Assembly (NCBI GenBank): GCA_018697195.1
Contig: CM031858.1
Span: 85,699,037 to 85,763,036, forward strand
From: Certhia americana
Taxonomy: Eukaryota > Chordata > Aves > Passeriformes > Certhiidae
Reading direction: 5' to 3'
DNA: 64,000 bases
Within the stretch, counting starts at the first letter, position 1. Each line of letters starts with the position of its first letter. A model generated the notes under the pieces. It saw nothing but the letters and a program-made list of their open reading frames with translations. It made no database searches and was not told where the DNA came from. Positions 13,701 to 25,206 of this stretch are shown in pieces. The position numbers were made by a program, and so were the translations under genes.

Positions 13701-15120
13701 TATTCTTTTGTTAACTAATAAAAATTATTTTCTCCTTAGGTAATCCACTGAGGTAACCCGATATATCAAATCATTTTCCCACCCCTTTAAATTGAATGAG
13801 AAGTTAATTTGAAGGAGGAGGGAAACAAACCCTAAAACCATCATCAAAATTAGCATTACCAACTCCCACCCACATCTGTCTTTGATCTTGCAGTGAAAGA
13901 ACTTCCTGTGGGCAGATAAGGATCACCTACATAAGCCTTTTTGTGTGCTCCTTTACTAAATCTTCCTCAATAATATTCTTAAAACCATTCTGGAATATTT
14001 CTATATTCTGTAAGCACAAATTCTGAAGTCACACAGCTATAAGGATAAGTGAAGTATATCCTCAGTAGGCAAGCCCCATTGACCTCATTGTTCCCTATCT
14101 CCTTTTGAATCCTTCAATCTAAGGATAGGTCTGTCAGTGCTATGGAAGCTATTTCTGCTCAATACAAAGTTAAATGAGATCATTCCCTGGATGAATGAAA
14201 ATATGCTTCATGTAATAAAGTTCTCGGATAAACTGAAAACCCTTGTTACAAATTAATTAAGAAATGCCAAACACTTGGAGTTACTGAGTGTAGGGGCATA
14301 TACACTTTATTGTTTAGCCTAGATTTCAAACTGTAATAATCTTAATAAAATAATTTTGTTTCTTCCACAAAATAAGCACATGACTAAAGAAAAAAAGAAA
14401 CACCTAAACACATTATCCTATTTTAGATGTCTGATATAAATAATCCTAAAGTAAGTCCTAAATAATTGTATCCCTTGCAATATTATTGAGTGTGCCACTA
14501 AAATGCAAAAAAAATAAAATCAGTGAAAGTAGGAGACACTACAGGTTGCTAATGTTCAGGATTAAAGGAGTCCTGATGTAATAAATACAGCCCCATATTC
14601 AATGAGTAACAAGCACAACAGAATTAAAACTGCCCTACATTGATTCTACCCTGAAGGTAAACCGACTACATTGCAGTGCTATAAATGCCTTCCTGGAAAC
14701 AATTGCTGTCTGGCAGCAAAAGCCACTGCATTGTAGTGACTAGAATTCAACTTATCTTGAAGAGACAAAGGCTGAATACAAATTTCACACTGCTGGAGTT
14801 CAGTACTGAGTAGAGACAGCCATGTACACTTTCGCTAATACATAAAGAGGAGGGCGGAACTGTGAAGGCTTTGTAAGGCACAAAACCTTACATCTATTAC
14901 AGGATATACATAAAAAGAAAAAAAAAAGAAAAAGAAAAAGAAAGAAAAAATCCATAAATCACCACGATACTGTCAATTGAAAATAAAAATCTGAACTTGT
15001 TTTGATATTTATCCAGAAACATGATGTTATAGGTGCCCCAAAAATAATAATGCCAACCCTCTATGCCAACCTGCCCCAGATTATCACTGTCCTACCTCTT
15101 CAAAACCCAGCAGCCTAGGA
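10781..15120. other. AT-rich DNA, no gene seen
   Basis: No gene or recognisable interspersed repeat. It includes an A-rich tract with scattered G at 14911-14951. Open frames reach about 80 codons and resemble nothing known to me. Confidence 0.55.
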
Positions 15121-15840
15121 AATTAACTTCTGTGCTTTACCTGGGATTCACAGCGGGGAGGTGCACTTTGCCCCTTTAAAATGGGAATAGACATTAGGTT
15201 GCGTCCACTTTCTGAGTTGAAACCCAGAAAGCTGCATTTTGCAATCCAAAATTACTTTGGGGCAAATTTCACAATACCTTCACCACCTGGTGGGGGAACC
15301 CACTCCACAAGGTTTTCCAGCTGCTGCCTGCAGCCACAGCACCCTGCCAGAAAAGTTGGCCGCTCTGTCCAAGAGTTCCAGCTGCTACCCCAGTTCCAGG
15401 TGCCTGTCATTCTTGACAAGGAAGGGTTGGACCTGCAAATTGCTGAGAAGTTTCTTCCAGCAGTATCAGTGGCATCAGAGCTTTTTCAACAAAAATAGGG
15501 ATGTTTTATCAGGTTTTGTTTTGTCACAGTCCCCCACTGGTAGTTGTTTGCAGGAGGAGGAAGTTGGGTCACCCCAGAGGCTTGGTTGCTGTGTTGTTTT
15601 GCTTTTTTCTCTCCCCACAATATGGGGTTATTTCTGCCATACTGTTTTTGTCCTTTGGTCCACACAGTCTGCTGTGGTGGTTGTCATCTTTGGTAGAGGG
15701 GCTTCTCTGCCATCTCATTTTCCTTGTTCTCAGGGTAACCACAGGACTCCCTGGGATCTAATTGTGACTTTAAACAAAATCAGATCCATGTGCAAAGGAG
15801 TTTTCTTGTGGCTCAGATAATATATTATCATACCATATAA
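15121..15840. other. GC-elevated block of unknown identity
   Basis: About 700 bp clearly richer in G and C than its surroundings and ending next to a CR1 fragment. Two overlapping + strand frames are open through it: 15181-15498 (105 codons) and 15239-15820 (193 codons). The longer product is Ser- and Cys-rich with a hydrophobic stretch in its C-terminal half, but I recognise no domain in either. Open frames in several phases fit GC-richer repeat-derived DNA better than a gene. It may be an old LTR or retroelement piece; that is inference. Confidence 0.4.
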
Positions 15841-15844
15841 TATA

Positions 15845-16020
15845 AATGGCCCTGCTCCACAGAACTGCTCTCCAGCAGATCAATTCTCAGTCTGTGCTGA
15901 GACTTGGGTTTATTCCTCCCCAGGTGAAGGACCCTGCACTTGCCTTTGTTGAACTCCCTTAGGTTTCTCTCTGCCCAGCTCTCCAGCCTATCAGCGGAGC
16001 CTATCCAGTATATCAGTGCA
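15845..16020 (-). mobile_element. CR1 LINE fragment, minus strand
   Basis: The + strand reads as the reverse complement of the CR1 3' region upstream of the usual terminal 350 bp. Characteristic parts are the segment around CTCCCCAGGTGAAGGACCCT, followed by a CTTGCCTTTGTTGAACTCCC-like stretch and CAGCTCTCCAGCCT. Both ends are truncated, and the 3' terminal ATTCTATG-type repeat is absent. It is diverged enough to be an old copy. Confidence 0.8.
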
Positions 16021-19000
16021 AATTTCCATATCTATATCAACATTCTTGCTCTTAATTCAGCAAAAAATTAAATTGAGCTAATTTGTTAAAATGATAGAAA
16101 TGCTTTCAGATGGAATTGCCCACACAACAGCTTTAAGACTGTAACTGCATCAGCAGAGTAGTACCAGTCCATTTCCAGAGAAGACAAACATTAACATTTG
16201 CAAAACAAATCAAGATGATCAATGGAATTTTTCAAGAATAGAGACTTTAATCTTAATCACAAATGAATCTGGTCAGGCCCGCAGAGGGGCTGTGTAGGGC
16301 TTTCCTTCAATGCCGTTGACTTCTGCAAAGACAGTCAGGTTCCTATTTTCTTAATAAGAAAAAAACCCAAAGGATATCATATTTTCTACATGCACTTTAC
16401 TCTTCATTTATCGTTCCAGAAGACAAGTGTATCTTTAACTTTCTTTGAAATGGGAATAAAAACAAACATAAAATGATATATTAGAAGAGTATCTTTAAAA
16501 AACAGTTAGATTTGAGGTACTAGGGATACCCCAGCGAAGTAGTATTGCAAAGATAATAAATTATGTTATAGTTATGGTACATTAAGTTACAGTATTATTT
16601 AAATAAATCAAATATATTTTTCATTGGACATATAGCATGTATATTGTTGAATAACTATAAGAAACAGTTCTTCACCTGGGGAGCTATTCAACAAATCAGA
16701 AAGCTTCAGCTACATCCAGTTTTAGATAATATATGTGTGTGCATGCTGAAAGGAACTAAATCACAAATAGTCAGTCCTTCCAAGGTAGAGGGCCTTTTTT
16801 GCCTGTATTTTCTAAAAATCCCCATTAGTTTCCATTGTTTTGGTAAACCACTTAGGACACAAGTCTGCAAATAGAAACTCAGACATAAACTTCTAAATAA
16901 TGCAGTGTCTGCATTACATGCAGACTTAAACAGCATTAATGCCAAAAATCTCTTGTTTGAATTTTTAAAGCAATTTGCATCAATAAAATTTAAAGTGAGG
17001 TAGCAATTAACCAGATAAGCAGTGGGTTCTGTCAGAAGGAATAATATTGCAAAAATAATCTCTTCAAGATAAAGTGTAAATATTAAAAACAATAGCCACC
17101 CTAAAGACTATGCATTTTCTTGTTAGTACAGTATGAAGGTGGCTGCCAAATTCCAAAAGTAGAAGCTTTGTGAGGGTTTTGGCAGTTGAATCTTGACAGA
17201 ATGTTTCATTTAATGTTAATCAATAAACATTTGCTTTGAAATTTAACCATTAATTTAACCATTTAACCTCTTAAAAGCCAGAGAACTTTGAAATTAACAT
17301 TAATAGATGTCTCAATTAGTGACTCCAAAAAGAATTCTGTAATTAACATTACCAATACAGAAGAAAAAAGTCTTCAAATGTTTAAATAATTTTCAGGTTC
17401 TGAAATCCCAAACAGCAGAGGAAATAGAGATTAGAGTATTTTACTGACCTGAAAAAAACCTCTGACATAATTAAAAAAAAAATCTTCTGACATAGGGACT
17501 GGTCGAAAGTCAATTCATGTCACTGGCAGCTTTCCCTTATGATTTTGGTGATCTTAGGAACAGAGCCAAATGAGGTTAAGTCCTTCTTTTTCTAGCATAT
17601 TCTATGGAGACCACCACAACACAAATTTAACAGGACACAGAGGACATGATGTAGTGAAAATGATGAATATACTACAGTTAAAAAAAAATGTTTTAACTTA
17701 AATGAAAGTTTGCAGCACTCTCCCTAGAACAGCTCTAATCAGTTTTGCTTCAGGAAAAGAAGGTACCAGCATATGACTTAAAAATAGAAAGGAACTAAAA
17801 AAAATAGGAAGCCAGAAAATAAGAAGAAAAGGCACATGTTTCTGTGAAAGTGGCACTGCACAGTATGTATTTGTAGATTAGGTTATTAGAAGCATATGAA
17901 ATATTTAGAAGCAATGAATTTAAATGCTATTTCTATATTAGAGCAAATTAAATGTTGAATTTTTGAGACAGTTTAATGAAGTTGTATCTAATTCTTTGTC
18001 ACACTCATTTTTCAGAATACTTTTTTCTCATCTCTTTACAGTCTAGATGTTATGCTGAATGAGCACTGTCCTGACCATAGAAATTAGCTATAAAATTTAG
18101 TTATGAATCACAGGTATCAATTACCACTGGGCTCAAACCCAGCAGCTGGCTCTATTTTATTATACTGCAAAAATTCCTACAGTGCCAGGAATGGCATATG
18201 TTTATTCTCTTAATGATGAACTATTAATAAGATTATTCACATCATCTAATATTTTATTTGAGGTCCCTAACTTAATCAAAATATTCACGTAGTCTTCCAA
18301 GATTAATTCCTTAATTATTGCAGAAATAATCCAGCTGAGGTGCCCTGGACAAGCTGATTTTCACTTCCAACAGGGAGAGCCAAGAAAACAAGGTTAGTTG
18401 TTTTGTGTTGGGTGGAGTGACACGCAGTCACTAGCCCAGATCTGATGCTATACTTATAAACTGAGATGCCAGAGTGTGAAAGAAGCATACATAGCAGCTA
18501 AAAGCAAAATCCACTTTGTTCAGCCAGAACTAAGCCTTTAAGAACTTGATTCTCATTCCAAACAAGTGTTTTATTAACAAGTAACTGATCACGGCATTGT
18601 TCTTGTCTTCTGCATATCAAGCTGACTTTTTTCCTCTTGTGTCAATAAGTATTTTAGAATCATTGTAAAAGAGATTTTGCATTTGTGCAAAATCAATTTC
18701 TTCTTATTAAGCAGCACCTTTTTCAGGCTTACTGGTGAATGTAGTTTACATCCTTTTACTCTAGGGAAAGATGCTAAATTACTTTTCAGTTAGAAGCAGT
18801 GACTTACTCCTTGTACCAATGTCAGGTGAGAGCTCAGAGATCCTGTGCCAAAATTCTTCATCTCATTTTGCTTGATAAGTATGTCTCAATCCTTATTGAA
18901 AATGACTGACTGAAAATTCCTTCTCCAATTCTAGTGAGGACTATTTTATGTCTATATTGACAGTGCTAGTGCTGCCTTGCTTACTAAAGACTCGTCCTGA

Positions 19001-20070
19001 AAAACCCAAGACAGTCTGGACCATACTGGATGTCAGCAGAAGCAAAGAGATGAATCTTGGAGCAGAAGTTATAGAAATGAACCTCAAACAAGCCCCAAGG
19101 TTGGTATTGCATTTGAAAGCATGAGTAACTTCAATCAGTGAAGAAAATTCTCAGAGATATGCAAATAGGGACATGGGATGAGGTACCTGGAAAAACTGAT
19201 TTATAGTCCATGTGATGCTTATGAAACCACTCTCATTGTTCAAAGAAAAGCATATGTGCTGAAAAAGCTGCATGAACTGGTTTCCAGAACAGACTTTTCT
19301 CCATTTCTCCATTTTGTCCATTTTTTCTTCATTACTTATACAAGTGAAGTCTACAGCATACAACAAAACACACTTTTATACAATATATGTCAATTCTCCA
19401 AAAGGGATGGAAGTATCATACACTGCATAAGATTGAATCAATTTTAAAATACTATCTATAAACAACTTTGCATTTTCAGAAATCAAATAGTTTAACAAAT
19501 TCTTCAATAAATAGGTAATGTCTCCAAGGTGTTTTGAATGATATCAAAACTTTTCTCTTTGGGAAAGAAGCATTAAGAGTTCTTTAAAAGAAAACCACAA
19601 CAGAAAAACAACGTTTTAAGAAGAAGAAAGCTGGACTCTACAGCCCTAAAGCATCCTGCACCTTGTTTTTTCAAATTTTCTGTTTTTCCCTGTTTCCACA
19701 TGCCTTTCATTTTATGCCTCTTACATTTGAGTTTGAATAATCCAAAATATCAGGCCCAGACTAGGAGGAAAATTTTCCAATGCCAAGAGGGAAAGGACTA
19801 CTCTCTGGTTTCAGCTGAACTCAAAAAAACAAAAATGTACAATAAAAATCTATCTTGATTTGTCAAAAAGAAAATCAAGTAGAAAAAGAGAAAAGCAAGA
19901 TTAATTTGGATCTGTAAATGAAGATGTCTGAGCTCTTAAAAAGACTCCGTAAGTTTACTAAGACTTGGGTTCAGAGATGAGTCATGTCAGGTTTGATTTT
20001 TAAAACAAAGTATCAAATATATGGTAGTGTAAAATACAGCAATTTTTTTCAATGAAATTTCACCTTAGCT
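16021..20070. other. AT-rich DNA, no gene seen; motif cluster near 17.2 kb
   Basis: No gene recognised. A 128-codon minus-strand frame (16706-17092) is hydrophobic, Leu/Phe-rich and unrecognised, and looks like a chance frame in AT-rich DNA. Between 17211 and 17351 there is a cluster of ATTAACATTA and ATTTAACC repeats that could be regulatory (see findings). Confidence 0.5.
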
Positions 20071-20450
20071 TTTGGGGCTGTTCAGCCTGAAGAAGAGAAG
20101 GCTCAAGGGAAAACCTTATAGCAACATTCCAGTACCTTAAGAGAGCCTTAAAGAAAGCTGGAGAGGGATTTTTCACAAGGACGTCTAGCAACAGGACAAG
20201 TTGGAATGGCTTTAGACAATAAGAGGATAGGTTTGAATTACATACTAGGAAGAAGTTCTCTCCTGTGAGGGGGGTGGGACACTGTAACAGGTGGCTGTGG
20301 AAGCACCATCCCTGGTAGCACTCAATGATGGGTTAGATGAGTTTTGAGCAACCTGCTCTGGTGGAAGGTGTACCTGCCCTTGGCTGGGGGCTTGAAACTA
20401 GGCAACCCTTGAGGCACCTTCCAACCCAAATCATTTTATGATCCTGTGAA
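20071..20450 (+). mobile_element. CR1 LINE 3' end, plus strand
   Basis: About 380 bp matching the CR1 3' untranslated end in order. It begins with GGGCTGTTCAGCCTGAAGAA, then GAGAAGGCTC, a GGACAAG segment, AGGAAGAAGTTCTCTCCTGT, a TGGAAGCACCATCCCTGG block, CTGGTGGAAGGTGTACCTGC, and ends with ACCTTCCAACCCAAATCATT and a degenerate ATTCTATG-type tail. The 5' end is truncated, as is usual for CR1. No reverse transcriptase portion remains. Confidence 0.93.
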
Positions 20451-22046
20451 CTGAAAATGAAGAAAGAAAAGAATGAGTACATTTCTGGATGGCACTGTTT
20501 CTAGAACAGAAACAAAATTTCCAATGACTTCTTCCCCACTGCATAAGCCAAAATAACAGAATTATAGAACCATGTACATATAAGTGATAATTTGCAAAAT
20601 AAGATTGGATCTTACTTTCAGTAGATGCACAACACAAATTCAAAGGAGTGTCAACACATGCACATTCAGGAAAAAGACAGAAGCACATTGCCTGATTTTT
20701 GCATGTATTGTCTTTTTGAGAATGTTAGTAGCAGTGAAAACACAACTGCTTGTGATGATCCTGGTAAACAGGATGTATGTGTTATAATATATTAGTCAAG
20801 AGTGCTACCAGTTAATCAGATTGAGATTCACTAATAATTTAGTTTATGCTGTTGCTTATTGCTTATGATTAAAGTGATTATAATTGCAGTTCTTAAGGAT
20901 AAATACAAATATGCCATATGAACATTGCCAAAATCTCTGAGCAAAAAAAGTTTCTACTATTCTTAGGTTTCTAATACCCAATAAGCTCAAGTTCATTACT
21001 ATTCTGCAGCTACTGGAAGAGATTATTACATTTTCTGTTCAATTATTGACACCTTTATTGCTTTGTTCACTAAACCAACTTGTCCTGCACATACCTCTTT
21101 GGAGTCAGATCCCCAGGGGGCATTCTTGCATTAATGGGACTATCACAGCCTACAAACCTGCAAGAGATTCTGCCTTTCCTATATAAATTAAATCTGCTCA
21201 TCTACTCTCCACCATAATAGTTAAAGATATTCCTTACCAGGCCTATAGTTGCCTTCCATTAAAACTGAAAAAGGATGAAAGTGACCAATTTTAAATACCT
21301 ATCCTACACTGAGAGCCTTTAGAGAAAATTCTCCTAAAAGCTTTAAGAGGGTACTCAATAAACTATTCTGCAAGAAAAAAGAAAAAAAATTGTTCCCTGT
21401 AATGGATTTCCTTCCCCCTCCTCTGCTGTAATTCCAGTGGAAATAAGATGTGAGTAGAGCTTACTCACACCTTTCTTTTCATTGAAATACAATGCTGCAT
21501 TTTCTACAGAAGAAATGTGTCCTTGGTCTCTCTTCATTTCATGTATATGCCACGGGCACGGCCTTTATTAAAAGTTAAAAACAACCCTCCAACCACAAAT
21601 ATGCAAAACTGCATCATGTTTCCTACTGAAGCAGCCTACTGAAGTAAGCCACTTCTTATCAGAAAGATATAAGTCCCACTAGAAGCAGTTAAAGATAGGT
21701 ATTTGTTAGCTGAGTGAGTTATCAATTGAGAGGATCAATTTTGTGTTAAAATTTACTTCTGTGGAACCCTTAGGATCAGCCATGATAAAAGCAAAGCCCA
21801 AGTACCTTTGGACTTTCTGGGACCATAAACATATCTGAAAACACCATGGATTTTTCTTTTATTATGCCTTAACTTTGAAAAATGTCTTCTTTTTGATGAC
21901 TGAGCTTTATGTGCAGAGCTCAGAAGGAGAGAAGGAGAGGAGTGGGGCAGCTTTCAGATCTTTCTTTCACTATATTAAGAAATTCCTACAGTCTTTCCTA
22001 TGGACTCCTTCCTTTTGTTTAACACTGATTCTTACTCACAAGCTGA
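20451..22046. other. AT-rich DNA, no gene seen
   Basis: No coding or repeat identity was recognised between the CR1 end and the A-run hairpin at 22.05 kb. Confidence 0.55.
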
Positions 22047-22065
22047 TTTTTAATAGCTCATTAGC

Positions 22066-22101
<36 letters not shown>
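22047..22101. repeat. Perfect hairpin fused to a 32-base poly-A run
   Basis: A 12-bp perfect inverted repeat (TTTTTAATAGCT / AGCTATTAAAAA, 4-nt loop) occupies 22047-22074. Its right arm runs directly into 32 consecutive A ending at 22101, followed by G-interrupted A-runs. No retroposed gene body is visible upstream. Confidence 0.85.
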
Positions 22102-22110
<9 letters not shown>

Positions 22111-23351
22111 GAAAAGCTAATCAGACAATCATTCAGAGTATTTAATCTTTTCAACAAGCTATACTGTACTACCACAGACATCTCATGTACTAGTGCTTCA
22201 TAAATCAAACTTCCTGGATATGAAAGCTGTCAGTAAGATCTTTATTTGCGTCACAACTATGACAGACAAGTTTTTTATTATATAACCTAAAATAGATCTT
22301 AAAAATTTCATAAAATATAAATTTTCTTGGTAACATAACCAAATTTTCCATTTTATATTTCTAATTACTTTAGAGACATTATAATACAGGAAAGGATTTC
22401 CCACCTAGTCTGTCATTTTTACCTTTCTAAAGCCTACAAAACAGAAAAGTGTGTTTGCGTCTTGCTGCAGTTTTTGCTGGAATTTGCTAATTATTTTTAG
22501 CTTACCCATGCAGCTGGGTTAATCCAAATGCTGGATTAACCAAAATAATTGAAATTACTTTATCCCAGAAATCCTCTTGAATACTCTCTTGTTTTTATAT
22601 CCACTGATTCCCAATTGACTACTGTAGATGATTTTAACTGTCAGCAGTTCCCTTACTGAAATTCAATATACACTTGGAGATCTATGCCCCTAACATCTCC
22701 AGTACTTGTTTTCAGCCCCAGTGGAAATTAATTACCCTTTGGCTGTTTCTCAAACTTGCCCCATTGGTAAGTGTTCCTTCCTACCTTCTTGTCTGTTCCT
22801 TGTCTGTTATACTAATAAGTATTCATCTCAAGGCTCTGCATTAGCACTGACTTTATATTACTAATTTAAAATCTCTCTTCTTTTCTTTTAAAATATACCT
22901 GGACTTTAAAATACTATTGCATTTATTAAATACTTTGGACACCTTGCCTAATAATTGCATCATTATTTTTTGAGATCTGCAAAGGACAGCAACATGCAAA
23001 AAAATACTGAAGCATCCCGTTCTTTTCTTTTATCCTCTCCCTCCTCCAGTTCATTTTATTTCCTATAATGGATGTAATCAGCAGAGATTCAATACTTCAG
23101 AAATTCTGAATGCCCTTCCACTGCTGGTACTACAAGATTTCCTAATTTCTCATTCTGTGGCGATACCAAACACTACCAGAGAGAAACATAATCCAGTGTA
23201 ATTTCAGTGAGTGCTCACTGCTCCATGATTCTCCTTTTAAATTTACTCATGGTCATGATTATTAAAGTCTTAGCTTTATATTTAGTTTCTGCAAATCCAG
23301 AAACCTGACACAGGATCCACAATATTGGCTGTGAAATTTCATTTCTAGGCT
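22102..23351. other. AT-rich DNA, no gene seen
   Basis: No coding or repeat identity was recognised between the poly-A tract and the next CR1 copy. Confidence 0.55.
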
Positions 23352-23562
23352 TGAAAAGATGAGCTTTTTTACAATGAGGGTACTAAAATACTGGGACAGG
23401 TTTCCCAGCAAGGTGATAGATGACACATTCCTGGAAACATTCAAGGTCAGACTGGAGGGGGCTCTGAGCTACCTGACCTAGTTGAAGATGCTCATTGCAG
23501 AGGAGTTGGATTAGATGGCTTTTTAGGTCTCCTCCAACCCAAACTATTTTATGATTCTATGG
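23352..23562 (+). mobile_element. CR1 LINE 3' end, plus strand
   Basis: About 210 bp of CR1 terminus in the same orientation as the copy at 20.07 kb. Landmarks are GGGACAGGTTTCCCAGCAAG, TTCCTGGAAACATTCAAGGT, CTCTGAGCTACCTGACCTAG and TCCTCCAACCCAAACTATTT, ending with ATGATTCTATGG, which is the CR1 terminal ATTCTATG signature. It is a severely 5'-truncated insertion. Confidence 0.93.
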
Positions 23563-23860
23563 AACTCACCTTATGCCTTCTTCTGTGAAGGTTCCTCAGA
23601 CAGCTACTTTTTCCATTAAGAAATTGTACATAATTGGTTCTTCCTTTAAGTTTCGCTCACATTGCCCCAGCCTTTTTTCCCATCAATAAGGAAGAGATGG
23701 TCAACATGGACTTTTTCAGTTCCACAAGCCAATAGTTGAGCAATAAAATTATTGCAATCCTCTTGATGAGATTTCAGATACGGAAGCCAGAACGTGAAAG
23801 CAGAAGTGTAAGGTCAGATGTAGAAGAGTGAGAGGAAAGAAAAATAAATATTTATATTGC

Positions 23861-23863
<3 letters not shown>

Positions 23864-23891
<28 letters not shown>
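23864..23891. repeat. Poly-A run (28)
   Basis: An uninterrupted run of 28 A followed by a GG-interrupted A stretch. It lies about 300 bp beyond the CR1 end and is not its tail, since CR1 ends in an ATTCTATG-type repeat rather than poly-A. Confidence 0.92.
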
Positions 23892-23893
<2 letters not shown>

Positions 23894-24194
23894 AAAAAAA
23901 AGTCCAAAACCTCCCAAGACTTTTCACTGGGAAAACATTGTCAACCAAAGAGTAGACCTCATTTGGTTCCATTTTGAGAAACTGTATTAAACCCTGCCCT
24001 GAAGCTGCCTCAGACTTACCCATACTGTTTCCCAGATGTTTTCTTTGAGGCACTTCACACCCTCACATGGCTTCTGAGTCACTGCTAGCACACAATTCAT
24101 CCGTGTTCCCCAAAACACTGAACTCTTTGCCACCACCATCCCTATCTCCACAAAAGAGACACTTGTGTATGCCGGATAGTTTTCACAGTTCTGC

Positions 24195-24246
24195 TCATCA
24201 CATCCATCATCATCATCTTTATCATCATCATCATTATCATCATCAC
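24195..24246. repeat. (CAT)n microsatellite, imperfect
   Basis: Imperfect CAT/ATC trinucleotides with a few substitutions. Read in one frame on the + strand they give a His-rich stretch, which is only a translation artefact of the repeat. Confidence 0.93.
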
Positions 24247-25141
24247 AGCCATCTTACTGCTTGTGTGGCACTTATTGGCTATCCAAGTCTTCCAGCCACC
24301 ACATAAAAATGGCTCAGAATGGACATGTTTTTTCTGCTTATAGTATCAAGGCAGGCATTTTTACATACTTGGCTGTTTAGATGGCAAGGTTTCTATCATG
24401 GTTTAGGTTTTAAAATACCGAAAAATATATTCCATCAAAGCCTTCCTTTCCTTCCAGATACGAGCATTAGGGCAGCTTATAGGCAAGAAAAGAAGAGAGA
24501 CCAACATCACTGGTGAGAATTGTTCAGGTTCACAACTCTCTCTAGGTGAATGGAGACACACACACACTGGAAACAGAAAACTAGAAAAAAAAAGAAGAAA
24601 AAAAAGAAATCTATTACTCTAAAGCAAGCACATCTCTCTCTGAGAGTATGATCTAATACCAAATGTTGAATTAAAAGACGTAGCACTCAGAAGAAAAAAT
24701 AAACTAATTTCATTACTACATACCCCACAAGATACAAAATAAGTATTTACATTTGAATAATAATGGATAATAATAATAGTTGGACAACTATGGCATAATC
24801 AGTTGTGCTTCATTACACAATTTTACTGTAGCTGCCGCAGTATTTCTTTTTGATACAATTACACAGACACTAAGCACTTTGAAGCAAAAAACAATTTTTC
24901 AGTTTATGCGCAAAGCCATTTTAGTTCCTTGTTGGCTATGCTGTTGCAAATATTAAATCTCAAATCAATCATGTACAGTACAATATCTAAGCAAGACAAT
25001 TGCAAAACCCATTTTAAACATCTGTCCATAGAAGAGTATTCAATAATTCAATTTCTTGAGTAACAACTCAAGGTTAACAAGTGGGCAATGTTGCAGAGAT
25101 TAAACTTCCCTAGAAACACTCTTCACACTAATATATATTCA
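24247..25141. other. AT-rich DNA, no gene; possible conserved island
   Basis: No gene recognised. The part around 24770-25040 has a more complex, less repetitive composition than its neighbours and could be a conserved non-coding element. This is an impression only, since no comparison was possible. Confidence 0.4.
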
Positions 25142-25206
25142 GTCATGGAATGTCGTGAGTTGAAAGGAGCCCACAAGGATCATTGAAGTCTAACTCCTAA
25201 GGTCAA
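25142..25206 (-). mobile_element. CR1 LINE terminal fragment, minus strand
   Basis: A short 65-bp piece reading on the + strand as the reverse complement of the CR1 end: TCATGGAATG, then GTTGAAAGGAGCCCACAAGG, then ATCATTGAAGTCTAACTCCT. This matches the usual pattern of a degenerate CATAGAAT repeat followed by the conserved block ending in GTCCAACTCC. Only the extreme 3' end of the element remains. Confidence 0.7.

Noticed and set aside
16706..17092. 128-codon minus-strand frame
   Set aside because: Hydrophobic Leu/Phe/Ile-rich composition expected from AT-rich DNA; no family, no splice or promoter context.
22070..22101. Poly-A run as the tail of a processed pseudogene
   Set aside because: No gene-like body upstream, no AATAAA at a suitable distance and no target-site duplication.
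24067..24306. His-rich 79-codon frame
   Set aside because: The His stretch is a translation of the CAT microsatellite.
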